NCBI GenBank assembly: GCA_019115425.1
Contig: DXDO01000067.1
Coordinates: forward strand, 1-5,404
DNA from: Candidatus Agathobaculum merdigallinarum
GTDB taxonomy: Bacteria; Bacillota; Clostridia; Oscillospirales; Butyricicoccaceae
Reading direction: 5' to 3'
Length of the DNA stretch: 5,404 bases
Each line of letters starts with the position of its first letter. The first letter of the stretch is position 1. Positions 1 to 5,389 of this stretch are shown here, piece after piece. Below the pieces are notes generated by a model. The model searched no databases. It worked only from the letters and a program-made list of their open reading frames with translations, and was not told the DNA's origin. Made by a program: the position numbers and the translations under genes.

Positions 1-1
1 T

Positions 2-92
2 TGGCGGAGACGGAGAGATTTGAACTCTCGCGCCGGTTTCCCGACCTACTCCCTTAGCAGGGGAGCCCCTTCACCAGCTTGGGTACGTCTCC
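2..92 (-). tRNA. tRNA-Ser, anticodon GCU
   Basis: Serine tRNA reading AGC/AGU codons. On the minus strand a 7-bp acceptor stem (GGAGACG at 92-86 with CGTCTCC at 12-6) closes a complete cloverleaf. The anticodon loop CTGCTAA carries GCT at 58-56, and the T arm (29-13) has the loop TTCAAAT between GAGAG and CTCTC. A long variable arm between the anticodon stem and the T arm marks a class II tRNA, as expected for serine. The discriminator base is G, usual for serine, and the 3' CCA is encoded in the DNA at 4-2. It lies about 100 bases downstream of the other serine tRNA and no promoter is evident between them, so the two are probably cut from one precursor. Confidence 0.96.
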
Positions 93-112
93 ATGTCAAG
101 TGTGTAGTTGTT

Positions 113-146
113 CCACCGGAAAAGCAGCGGAGCGGTGGGGCTTTTC
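113..146 (-). repeat. Two overlapping inverted repeats in the tRNA spacer
   Basis: The spacer between the two serine tRNAs contains two short inverted repeats that interleave. One pairs GAAAAGC (119-125) with GCTTTTC (140-146). The other pairs CCACCG (113-118) with CGGTGG (133-138). Only one hairpin could form at a time. In the tRNA direction neither is followed by a run of T, so this does not look like an ordinary intrinsic terminator. It may be a processing or spacer structure, or chance. Confidence 0.35.
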
Positions 147-194
147 ATAAAAGCTATTTACGAATCCCAACACCCTAAGAACTCCGTAAGAAGT

Positions 195-283
195 TGGCGG
201 AGCGGGTGGGATTCGAACCCACGCGCCCTTTCGGACAAACGGTTTTCAAGACCGCCTCGTTATGACCACTTCGATACCGCTCC
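195..283 (-). tRNA. tRNA-Ser, anticodon UGA
   Basis: Serine tRNA reading UCA and, by wobble, other UCN codons. The acceptor stem pairs GGAGCGG (283-277) with CCGCTCC (205-199). The anticodon loop CTTGAAA places TGA at 248-246. The T arm (222-206) is GTGGG-TTCGAAT-CCCAC. A long variable arm identifies a class II tRNA, the discriminator is G, and CCA is encoded at 197-195. It is the first tRNA after the consensus promoter at 309-337. It shares only general class II features with the GCU tRNA next to it, so the pair are isoacceptors and not a recent duplication. Confidence 0.97.
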
Positions 284-308
284 GTATCTTGCCCGATAAG
301 CAAGAAAT

Positions 309-337
309 ATTATACCCCATCGAACGCGACTTGTCAA
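309..337 (-). promoter_or_regulatory. Perfect-consensus sigma-A promoter for the serine tRNAs
   Basis: On the minus strand the sequence reads TTGACA (337-332), a 17-base spacer, then TATAAT (314-309). Both hexamers and the spacing match the vegetative sigma factor consensus exactly. The predicted start of transcription, near 302, lies about 20 bases before the mature end of tRNA-Ser(UGA). A 6-bp hairpin (TCTTGC 287-292 with GCAAGA 300-305) lies in this short leader. The -35 hexamer contains the TGA stop codon of the upstream ArsC-like gene. Promoters this close to consensus are typical of stable RNA genes. Confidence 0.93.
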
Positions 338-690
338 TCCCTTTTCAGTTTCTCTTCCCATTCCGTCTGCTTGAAGCCAGTCAGAGCGAAATCATCCCCC
401 ACCAGCAGCGGCCGTTTGACCAGCATGCCGTCAGTCGCGAGCAGCGCAAACTGCTCGTCCTCGCTCATCTGCGGCAGCTTATCCTTTAGGCCCAGCGCCT
501 TGTATTGCAGTCCGCTCGTATTGAAAAAGCGTTTGAGCGGCAGGCCGCTCATCTTGTGCCAGGCGCGCAGCTCCTCCTCGGTCGGATTGTCCTGCTTGAT
601 GTCGCGCGTTTCAACCGAAACACCCTGTTCCTCCAGCCATTTCGCCGCCTTCTGACAGGTTGTGCATTTGGGATAGCAAATAAACAGCAT
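334..690 (-). CDS. ArsC/YusI-like thioredoxin-fold protein (arsenate reductase family)
   Basis: A 118-residue cytoplasmic protein of the ArsC/Spx/YffB family. The N-terminal strand leads into YPKCTTCQKA, with Cys9 and Cys12 forming a CxxC pair; Cys9 sits where the reactive cysteine of ArsC lies. Later landmarks are FFNTSG (55-60), Y63-K64, and KRPLLVGDD (92-100), where Arg93-Pro94 corresponds to the family's cis-proline region. The NTSG motif and the length of about 118 residues fit the enzyme-like YusI/YffB branch better than the transcription regulator Spx, which is longer. True arsenate reduction is not shown: no arsR or arsenic efflux gene is next to it, and many members of the family have no known substrate. 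A general thiol-redox role is equally possible. The start is set by AGGAGG at 703-698, seven bases before the ATG. It follows the 280-residue membrane protein by 15 bases and must share its transcript. No terminator follows it before the tRNAs. Confidence 0.9.
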   Translation of the reverse strand: MLFICYPKCTTCQKAAKWLEEQGVSVETRDIKQDNPTEEELRAWHKMSGLPLKRFFNTSGLQYKALGLKDKLPQMSEDEQFALLATDGMLVKRPLLVGDDFALTGFKQTEWEEKLKRD

Positions 691-705
691 TGATAATCCT
701 CCTTT

Positions 706-1548
706 TTATTCCAGTCCCTGTGCCGGCGCTGCGGCTCTTCCACAAAGAATTGCCAGCTCCGCCGCCAGAAACACACAGGCTGCCACGGACAAGCCGCCGC
801 GCAGCAGCATTTTGGCGGACCAGTCCAGCGTACTCATTCCCATCAGGGAGCTCAGCCCAACGCCGCCTAAATCGGATACCGCCATGGTTGTCGCAATGGC
901 GCTGAAAAAGGCAAACGCCGCCGGACGCGGCTTTCCATAAAGCAGGCGCGCCAGATGATAAAACGCAAGCACCACCAGCACATCGGCCACCAGACCAAAG
1001 GCGAACGACGCCAGTATGGGATCGACACAGGTCATCCGGTAGTTCACCAGCAGGTGCAGGCAGCTCCACAGCAGCGGCACCAGCGTCAGCATCGCGGACT
1101 GGGCGGTCATTTCGCTCCCCTGCGCTCTGGCAAGGGCGACCATGCAGATGCCGCATGCGACCGTCACTGCGGAATACGCGATCTCCAGCGCACGCGCCCA
1201 GCCCGCCGCGTCCTCCTCGACCGTTGTGATCGTCAGATACAGGTAGAACAGACCACCCGCAAACAGCAGCAGCCCCGCAATGACCGCCGCCATCCGGAAG
1301 CCGGTGCTTTCCGTGCCAAGCAGCTGCTCAAACGGCACGCTTTTTTTCGTACGCAGCGGCGCCGCCAGTATCGCATAGGCCACCGCACTCGCCACCAGCA
1401 GCATCGTAAAATACCAGAGCCAGGCATCCCCAACCGTAGGAAGGCCGGTAGCTATATCAAAGCCGTTCAGCATATGCAGCGCGCGCAGCACCACCCCGGG
1501 CACGCACAGCGCCACTGCCAGAATCGGCAGCACTTTGGTCATTTTCAT
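706..1548 (-). CDS. Membrane protein of unknown function, about eight transmembrane segments
   Basis: A 280-residue integral membrane protein that I do not recognise. Hydrophobic stretches suggest about eight helices, near residues 4-26, 41-63, 84-107, 118-140, 150-170, 178-203, 209-237 and 247-270. Between helices 1 and 2 is a polar turn with R22, H25 and GFDIATGLP (29-37), which may be a family signature. A second loop holds an acidic TVEEDAAG (109-116). No cofactor, nucleotide-binding or catalytic motif is visible, and the C-terminus is short and alanine-rich. An upstream ATG at 1596 would give 296 residues. I prefer 1548 because GGAGGG (1560-1555) lies six bases before it and because the likely -10 element (1587-1592) would put the longer start outside the transcript. 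It is the first gene of a unit with the ArsC-like gene. Transport, sensing or an envelope role are all open. Confidence 0.85.
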   Translation of the reverse strand: MKMTKVLPILAVALCVPGVVLRALHMLNGFDIATGLPTVGDAWLWYFTMLLVASAVAYAILAAPLRTKKSVPFEQLLGTESTGFRMAAVIAGLLLFAGGLFYLYLTITTVEEDAAGWARALEIAYSAVTVACGICMVALARAQGSEMTAQSAMLTLVPLLWSCLHLLVNYRMTCVDPILASFAFGLVADVLVVLAFYHLARLLYGKPRPAAFAFFSAIATTMAVSDLGGVGLSSLMGMSTLDWSAKMLLRGGLSVAACVFLAAELAILCGRAAAPAQGLE

Positions 1549-1586
1549 TTGGTTCCCTCCAAGGCAAGCGTTTGACACACAGATTA

Positions 1587-1615
1587 AGTATATCACATCC
1601 GCGGCAAACCATCAA
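1587..1615 (-). promoter_or_regulatory. Sigma-A promoter for the membrane protein/ArsC-like operon
   Basis: On the minus strand TTGATG (1615-1610) is followed by a 17-base spacer and TATACT (1592-1587), with a TGN extended -10 motif immediately before it (TGATATACT). The match is 4 of 6 at -35 and 5 of 6 at -10. Transcription would start near 1580, leaving a leader of about 30 bases that holds the GGAGGG ribosome binding site. It lies just downstream of the antiporter terminator, consistent with a new transcription unit. Confidence 0.75.
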
Positions 1616-1647
1616 GCCAAGTCACAAAACTTTACGCCTCATTCAGC

Positions 1648-1687
1648 AAAAGCAGGAGCGGATTCCCTTCTGGGAAACCGCCCCTGC
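1648..1687 (-). terminator. Intrinsic terminator of the antiporter gene
   Basis: A 16-base arm (1672-1687) pairs with 1652-1667 around the four-base loop 1668-1671, with 14 of 16 positions matched; the mismatches are 1657/1682 and 1662/1677. On the minus strand the stem is followed by TTTT (1651-1648) and then GCTG, so the U tract is short. It begins about 30 bases after the antiporter stop codon and precedes the next promoter. Confidence 0.78.
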
Positions 1688-1718
1688 ACGTTTATCATCC
1701 TTTTCAGACGTCCTGCGT

Positions 1719-2945
1719 TCAATGCAGGCTTGCTTTCGGCATTTTCTTCGCTTCCTCCGGGGAGAATTCGGTATTTGCCGGCGTCTCCCGCTTCATGCCG
1801 AACTTGAGCAGGATGGGGGTGACCAGTGTTGTCACGATGACCACCAACACGATCGCGGGGAACATGCTCGGGTCAATCAATCCCGCCTGCGCACCCTTCT
1901 GGGCGACGATCAGCGCGACCTCACCGCGCGATACCATGCCCAGTCCGATCGAGAAAGCGTCGTAGGTCTGGAAGCCCATTAGCCGCGCCCCCAGACCGCA
2001 GCCGATGATCTTGCTCAGGATCGCCACTATGGTCAACACAACGGCAAACAGGACCAGCGTACCGGTCAGCCCTTCCAAATTGGTCTTGATGCCGATGGAG
2101 GCAAAAAACAGCGGAGAAAACAGCATATAGCCCAGCACATTAGTCTTGCTTGCGACATAATCGCGCGTAGCGGACAGGTTGCACATCACAATGCCCGCAA
2201 AATACGCGCCCGTGATATCCGCAATGCCAAAGAACCGCTCAGCGATATAGCTCATCAGGAAGGCAAACGCCAGTGCGTAAATTGCAATGCGGCGGTGTTT
2301 ATGCCAGAGCTGATCCATTTTGGCAAATGCCTTGTGCATAATCAGGCCGATCACCAGCACGAATACAAAGAACGCCGCAATACGCCCGAACACCAGCAGC
2401 GGCTGAACGGTCGGATCGGTGAAGCCGGTCAGCACGGTCAGCACGACGATGCCGAGAATATCATCGATGACCGCCGCGCCCAGAATCGCCGTGCCCACCT
2501 TGCTTTTGAGTTTCCCCATTTCACGCAGGGTCTCAACTGTGATCGAAACCGAGGTCGCAGTCAGCACCACGCCGATAAACGCCGCCTTGAGCATATTGTT
2601 CGCGTCGGTCGGTTCGTTTGCAAACATCAGATAGCATCCGATGCCGCCGATGAGCGGCACGATCACGCCGATTACCGCAATAATGAAGGAGGCAAAGCCG
2701 GTGGTTTTGAGCTCCTCCAGATCGGTGTCCAGACCGGCGTTGAACATCAGGATGATCACGCCGATCTCGGCTGCCTTGACCAGAAAATCGGTCTCCCCCA
2801 CCCAGCCGAGGCAGCTTGGCCCCACCAGCACGCCGGCGATCAGCGCGCCGACGACCTGCGGCATGTGTACACGCTCCGAGGTCAGTCCAAACACCTTGGT
2901 GGACAGCATAATAATGGCAATCGTCAAAAGAAATTCATAGGACAT
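1719..2945 (-). CDS. CPA2-family cation:proton antiporter (Na+/H+ exchanger type)
   Basis: A 408-residue inner-membrane antiporter of the CPA2 family (KefB/GerN/NapA type, Na_H_Exchanger domain), expected to exchange Na+ or K+ for H+. About twelve or thirteen helices fill residues 1-385. Family hallmarks are visible: the early MPQVVGALIAGVLVGP (28-43); the unwound-helix region TATS (129-132); AAVIDDILGIV (157-167) with the paired aspartates D161-D162 that bind the cation in NapA-like exchangers; SPLFFASIG (277-285); and VSRGEVALI (338-346). The DD pair is usually linked to electrogenic exchange, but ion and stoichiometry are inference. The protein stops after a charged tail of about 25 residues and lacks the TrkA-N/RCK domain of KefB/KefC, so nucleotide or glutathione gating of that type is not expected. 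The start follows AAAGGGA (2961-2955) by about ten bases. It is a single-gene unit with its own promoter and terminator. Confidence 0.93.
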   Translation of the reverse strand: MSYEFLLTIAIIMLSTKVFGLTSERVHMPQVVGALIAGVLVGPSCLGWVGETDFLVKAAEIGVIILMFNAGLDTDLEELKTTGFASFIIAVIGVIVPLIGGIGCYLMFANEPTDANNMLKAAFIGVVLTATSVSITVETLREMGKLKSKVGTAILGAAVIDDILGIVVLTVLTGFTDPTVQPLLVFGRIAAFFVFVLVIGLIMHKAFAKMDQLWHKHRRIAIYALAFAFLMSYIAERFFGIADITGAYFAGIVMCNLSATRDYVASKTNVLGYMLFSPLFFASIGIKTNLEGLTGTLVLFAVVLTIVAILSKIIGCGLGARLMGFQTYDAFSIGLGMVSRGEVALIVAQKGAQAGLIDPSMFPAIVLVVIVTTLVTPILLKFGMKRETPANTEFSPEEAKKMPKASLH

Positions 2946-2985
2946 AGCAGTCTATCCCTTTCAACATAAAAATAACACATATAGC

Positions 2986-3013
2986 ATTGTACATCTTTTT
3001 TCTTATTTGTCCA
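2986..3013 (-). promoter_or_regulatory. Sigma-A promoter for the antiporter gene
   Basis: On the minus strand TGGACA (3013-3008) is followed by a 16-base A-rich spacer and TACAAT (2991-2986). Each hexamer matches consensus at 5 of 6 positions. Transcription would start near 2979, giving a leader of about 34 bases before the ATG at 2945. No operator-like repeat or riboswitch fits in a leader this short. Confidence 0.72.
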
Positions 3014-3124
3014 GTTGAATAACCAAAAACTAAACAAATCTTTTATGTGAAACGGCATTTTGTACAAATTTCATCGGGTCTCTTTGTGTATTACTCTTAA
3101 TGTCTTGTGTCACCCGCCGCACGC

Positions 3125-3169
3125 AAAAATCGGCGACGGAAACGCCATCCTGTGACGCGTCCCGCCGCC
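3125..3169 (-). terminator. GC-rich intrinsic terminator of the IT-transporter operon
   Basis: Read on the minus strand, GGCGGCGG (3169-3162) pairs with CCGTCGCC (3139-3132) with one G-U pair. The stem then continues through a G-U pair and ACGC with GCGT (3160-3157 and 3145-3142, one bulged T) to an 11-base loop (3156-3146). The hairpin is followed by GA and TTTTT (3129-3125). It starts 14 bases after the stop codon of the 154-residue protein and is the natural end of that operon. Confidence 0.8.
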
Positions 3170-3183
3170 TTGCCTGTATACTC

Positions 3184-3648
3184 TTAATTTTCAATCTTGG
3201 GCGAATGCTCACGGATCTCCTTAATTGCATTGATGGCCGCCTCAAGGCTCTGGGACAAGCCGTCCAGATCCTCTTCAGATACGTTTCTCTCCAGAAACAA
3301 CAGCTCAACCGCATGCGACAAACGCACCATTGCGTCGGTCGTGTCCAAAAATTTGGGGAAATTGTGCGAATTATGCGCATTCCGGAATTTCTGAATATCC
3401 TTGCGGATGAAGTCCACAACCTCCTGCGCGCCGTCAAAATCGCCGTGCGAGATCGGATACGGCGCAACACGCTGAAGAAAATACTTATCCCGCTTGGTTA
3501 CATTAAACACATAGGTGACGCACAAATCATCGGAAAGTTCGAACTTTGCAATATAAAGAATGCCGTTGCGGATCTCCTTGATGGAGGAGGCGCCCATCTG
3601 GCGCAGCGCCACATTGATAATATCGCCGGAAAAACTGCTTGTTAACAT
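3184..3648 (-). CDS. Soluble protein of unknown function, downstream partner of the transporter
   Basis: A 154-residue protein that I do not recognise. It has no signal peptide or membrane helix and should be cytoplasmic. The first 65 residues look like a small mixed alpha/beta unit: a helix (8-18), then strand-like stretches around ILYIAKFEL (30-38), LCVTYVFNV (42-50) and YFLQRVAPYPI (56-66). The remainder is helical and charged, with a segment rich in H and N (90-97, NAHNSHNF) and an acidic C-terminal helix (124-147). There are no conserved cysteines (only C43) and no obvious catalytic or nucleotide-binding motif. The start is fixed by AGAGGG (3661-3656), seven bases upstream; another ATG five bases earlier is out of frame and soon meets a stop. 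It begins 31 bases after the transporter gene and ends just before the operon terminator, so co-expression with the transporter is likely. A regulatory or accessory role is a guess from context. Confidence 0.88.
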   Translation of the reverse strand: MLTSSFSGDIINVALRQMGASSIKEIRNGILYIAKFELSDDLCVTYVFNVTKRDKYFLQRVAPYPISHGDFDGAQEVVDFIRKDIQKFRNAHNSHNFPKFLDTTDAMVRLSHAVELLFLERNVSEEDLDGLSQSLEAAINAIKEIREHSPKIEN

Positions 3649-3679
3649 ATCATTTCCCTCTTTCTCACCCTGTCATATG

Positions 3680-4948
3680 TCAATGGAACCGAACCAGCAG
3701 GTAAACTGTGGAGATCGCAACCGACATCAGCATCATCGGGAAGCCGATGCGCAGATAGCGCGCAAAGGTGATTGGATGCCCGTGCTTGGCCGAAATGCCG
3801 GAAAGTACCACGTTTGCCGAAGCGCCGATCAGCGTGCCGTTGCCGCCCAGGCACGCGCCCAGCGAAAGCGCCCACCACAGAGCGGTAACGTCCATCCCGT
3901 CCGCCTGCATCGTGAGAATGAGCGGAATCATGGTGGCAACAAACGGGATATTGTCCAGCACGGAGGAGAACAGCGCCGAGCCCCACAGAATCAGCAGCAT
4001 CAGCAGCATGGCATTGCCGCCGGTCACCTCTACCAGCGCATTGCCCAGCGCGGTGATGACCCCTGTCTGCTGCATACCACCGACGACAACAAACAGGCCG
4101 GTAAAGAACAGAATGGTAGACCATTCCACGCCAAGCACGATCTCCTCGGTGTCCTGCTTGCCGATCAGCAGCATAATTGTAGCACTTCCCAGCGCGATAA
4201 TGCAAGAGTCCACGCCGATCGAGCTGTGGAACACAAAACCGATCACAACCACAAGGATCATCACAACGCTCTTGACCAGCAGCGCGTGATCCTTAATCGA
4301 CTTGCGCTCGTCCAGCCGCATCACAGCCTCCATCTTCTCCGGCGCAACCATCAGCTTTTTGCCGTACAGGAAGTAAAAGCAGATGCAAAGCGCCGCCATA
4401 ATGATAACCACCGCTGGGCCGGTGTTGCCCACAAAGTCCATGAAGCTCAATCCAGCCTGTGAACCGATCATAATGTTCGGCGGGTCGCCGATCAGAGTCG
4501 CCGTACCGCCGATATTGGAAGCGAGGATCTGCGAGAGCAGGAACGGTACCGGATCGATGCCGAGGATGCCGGTGATCGCGATTGCCATCGGGCCGACCAG
4601 CAGCACGGTGGTCACGTTATCCAGAAACGCAGAGAGCGACGCGGTCAGGATGGTGAACAGCAGCATGATCTTCCATGGGTTGCCCTTGGCAATCTTCGCC
4701 GACTTGATCGCCACATACTCAAACAGGCCGGAATTACGCACTACGGCCACAAACAGCATCATACCGATCAGCACGCCGATGGTGCTGAAATCTATGTAGC
4801 CGACCGCCTCATCCACAGTCAGCACCCGCAGCACAACCAGCAGCACGCCGCCGGCGACCGCCGCAACCGTTCGATGGATCTTTTCCGATATGATCGCAGC
4901 CATTACTGCTAAAAACACAGCAACGGCTATGATTTGCATGGTGTTCAT
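3680..4948 (-). CDS. ArsB/NhaD-type transporter, IT (SLC13-like) superfamily
   Basis: A 422-residue polytopic inner-membrane protein of the ion transporter superfamily that includes ArsB, NhaD, the P protein and SLC13 carriers. The two-repeat architecture is plain. The first half has LDNVTTVLLVGP (109-120) and then SNIGGTATLIGDPPN (144-158). The second half has LDNIPFVATMIP (331-342) and then GGNGTLIGASAN (368-379). In structurally known relatives these paired motifs form the substrate- and Na+-binding hairpins. About eleven or twelve helices are predicted, with a charged cytoplasmic loop near residues 197-223 (KKLMVAPEKMEAVMRLDERK). This general layout fits ArsB/NhaD-like proteins. The exact substrate (Na+/H+ exchange, arsenite or another anion, citrate-like acids) cannot be told from sequence. 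The start follows AAGGGG (4962-4957) by eight bases. It is the first gene of an operon with the 154-residue unknown protein. Neighbouring the CPA2 antiporter hints at Na+ or pH homeostasis, which is inference. Confidence 0.92.
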   Translation of the reverse strand: MNTMQIIAVAVFLAVMAAIISEKIHRTVAAVAGGVLLVVLRVLTVDEAVGYIDFSTIGVLIGMMLFVAVVRNSGLFEYVAIKSAKIAKGNPWKIMLLFTILTASLSAFLDNVTTVLLVGPMAIAITGILGIDPVPFLLSQILASNIGGTATLIGDPPNIMIGSQAGLSFMDFVGNTGPAVVIIMAALCICFYFLYGKKLMVAPEKMEAVMRLDERKSIKDHALLVKSVVMILVVVIGFVFHSSIGVDSCIIALGSATIMLLIGKQDTEEIVLGVEWSTILFFTGLFVVVGGMQQTGVITALGNALVEVTGGNAMLLMLLILWGSALFSSVLDNIPFVATMIPLILTMQADGMDVTALWWALSLGACLGGNGTLIGASANVVLSGISAKHGHPITFARYLRIGFPMMLMSVAISTVYLLVRFH

Positions 4949-5019
4949 TTTGTTATCCCCTTTTTCCTGCGCCGCTTCCTATTGTAACCGGATGCGTGCC
5001 GCAAATTTTCAGCACCATA

Positions 5020-5049
5020 ATTATACCGCCCGTTTTCGCGTATTTTCAA
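5020..5049 (-). promoter_or_regulatory. Sigma-A promoter for the IT-transporter operon
   Basis: On the minus strand TTGAAA (5049-5044), an 18-base spacer and a perfect TATAAT (5025-5020) form a good vegetative promoter. Transcription from near 5013 would leave a leader of about 65 bases, in which I see no clear riboswitch fold. A direct repeat TTCAA-TG-TTCAA (5045-5056, plus strand) overlaps the -35 element, and a 47-base imperfect palindrome lies about 27 bases upstream of it. Confidence 0.8.
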
Positions 5050-5075
5050 TGTTCAACTCCCCCTGATTTACTAAG

Positions 5076-5122
5076 GATTCCTGCCGAACTTTTGTTGCTT
5101 AGCACAAAAAGCATGCGGAATC
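5076..5122. repeat. 47-base imperfect palindrome upstream of the transporter promoter
   Basis: GATTCC (5076-5081) is mirrored by GGAATC (5117-5122). Inside, further arms match with small bulges: GC on each side, CTTTT (5089-5093) against AAAAG (5107-5111), and a centre GC-TTA-GC (5097-5103). About 18 pairs are possible overall. It lies in the spacer between the ferredoxin terminator and the transporter -35 element, where no transcript is predicted, so a protein-binding site is more natural than an RNA hairpin. No regulator gene is in the window. Confidence 0.5.
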
Positions 5123-5150
5123 TTTGCACAATTTTAACAACACTGACTGC

Positions 5151-5189
5151 AAAAAAATAAAACCCGTTCCGTTTGGAACGGGTTTTTTT
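5151..5189 (-). terminator. Strong intrinsic terminator of the ferredoxin gene
   Basis: A perfect 10-bp stem, AACCCGTTCC (5161-5170) with GGAACGGGTT (5175-5184), surrounds a four-base loop and can extend by two A-T pairs. On the minus strand it is followed by T-rich sequence (5162-5151, interrupted once). On the plus strand it is followed by seven T (5183-5189), so it could act in both directions, but no plus-strand gene is seen here. It starts about 30 bases after the ferredoxin stop codon and isolates it from the transporter operon. Confidence 0.92.
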
Positions 5190-5218
5190 ACTGCTTTCGC
5201 TTTTATACAGCTAATAAA

Positions 5219-5389
5219 TTAGCCCTGCGAAATCGCGCCTACCGGGCAGGAACCCGCGCAGGTACCGCAATCAATGCAAGCATCCGCGTTGATCTCGTAC
5301 TTGCCGTCGCCCTCAGCGATCGCGCCTACCGGGCACTCGCCCGCGCAGGAACCACAGCTGATGCATGCGCCACTGATAACATATGCCAT
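5219..5389 (-). CDS. fdx: 2[4Fe-4S] clostridial-type ferredoxin
   Basis: A 56-residue soluble electron carrier holding two [4Fe-4S] clusters, which in anaerobes passes low-potential electrons between enzymes such as pyruvate:ferredoxin oxidoreductase and hydrogenases. Two classic motifs are present: CxxCxxCxxxCP at Cys9, 12, 15, 19-Pro20 and again at Cys38, 41, 44, 48-Pro49. As in this fold, the fourth cysteine of each motif is expected to serve the other cluster. The length, the MAYVIS start and the closing GAISQG agree with clostridial ferredoxins of about 55 residues. All eight ligands are intact. The two halves are very alike (14 of 19 residues identical between 9-27 and 38-56). The ATG at 5389 is preceded by GGAGGTG (5404-5398) at eight bases. 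The promoter is beyond the window edge, so an upstream co-transcribed gene cannot be excluded. A strong terminator follows. Confidence 0.97.
   Translation of the reverse strand: MAYVISGACISCGSCAGECPVGAIAEGDGKYEINADACIDCGTCAGSCPVGAISQG
5232..5335. repeat. Exact 17-base direct repeat inside the ferredoxin gene
   Basis: Bases 5232-5248 and 5319-5335 are identical over 17 positions (minus strand TGCCCGGTAGGCGCGAT), 87 bases or 29 codons apart. They encode the same CPVGAI segment at the end of each cluster-binding half. Ferredoxins of this type arose by internal duplication, but that event is ancient, so identity at synonymous positions suggests codon bias or more recent exchange between the halves. 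Confidence 0.9.

Noticed and set aside
113..146. Terminator or stable pseudoknot between the two tRNAs
   Set aside because: No T run follows either hairpin in the tRNA direction, and a pseudoknot would need a zero-length loop to cross a 7-bp stem.
611..1156. 181-codon minus-strand frame overlapping the membrane protein and ArsC-like gene
   Set aside because: It overlaps both well-supported genes and the ribosome binding site between them, and has no domain or start signal of its own.
955..1575. 206-codon open frame on the plus strand
   Set aside because: It lies antisense to the 280-residue membrane protein, and its product is rich in H, Q and R, typical of a shadow of a GC-rich membrane gene. 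No ribosome binding site precedes it.
1549..1596. Longer 296-residue start for the membrane protein at 1596
   Set aside because: The promoter -10 element at 1587-1592 would leave this ATG untranscribed, and GGAGGG is ideally placed for the start at 1548.
2295..2969. 224-codon open frame on the plus strand
   Set aside because: Antisense to the CPA2 antiporter, with a histidine/glutamine-rich composition that mirrors hydrophobic codons on the opposite strand.
3030..3470. 146-codon open frame on the minus strand running through the terminator region
   Set aside because: It overlaps the 154-residue gene in another frame, crosses the strong hairpin at 3125-3169 and has an arginine-rich shadow composition.
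3642..4205. 187-codon minus-strand frame inside the transporter gene
   Set aside because: Out of frame with the transporter, whose paired LDN and GG-TLIG motifs show which frame is real.
3560..4462. 300-codon open frame on the plus strand
   Set aside because: Antisense to the IT-superfamily transporter. The translation is low-complexity H/Q/N/R-rich, with no recognisable domain, and a well-supported gene occupies the other strand.
5151..5189. Terminator serving a plus-strand gene
   Set aside because: The hairpin could work in both directions, but no credible plus-strand gene lies to its left; it is explained by the ferredoxin gene.
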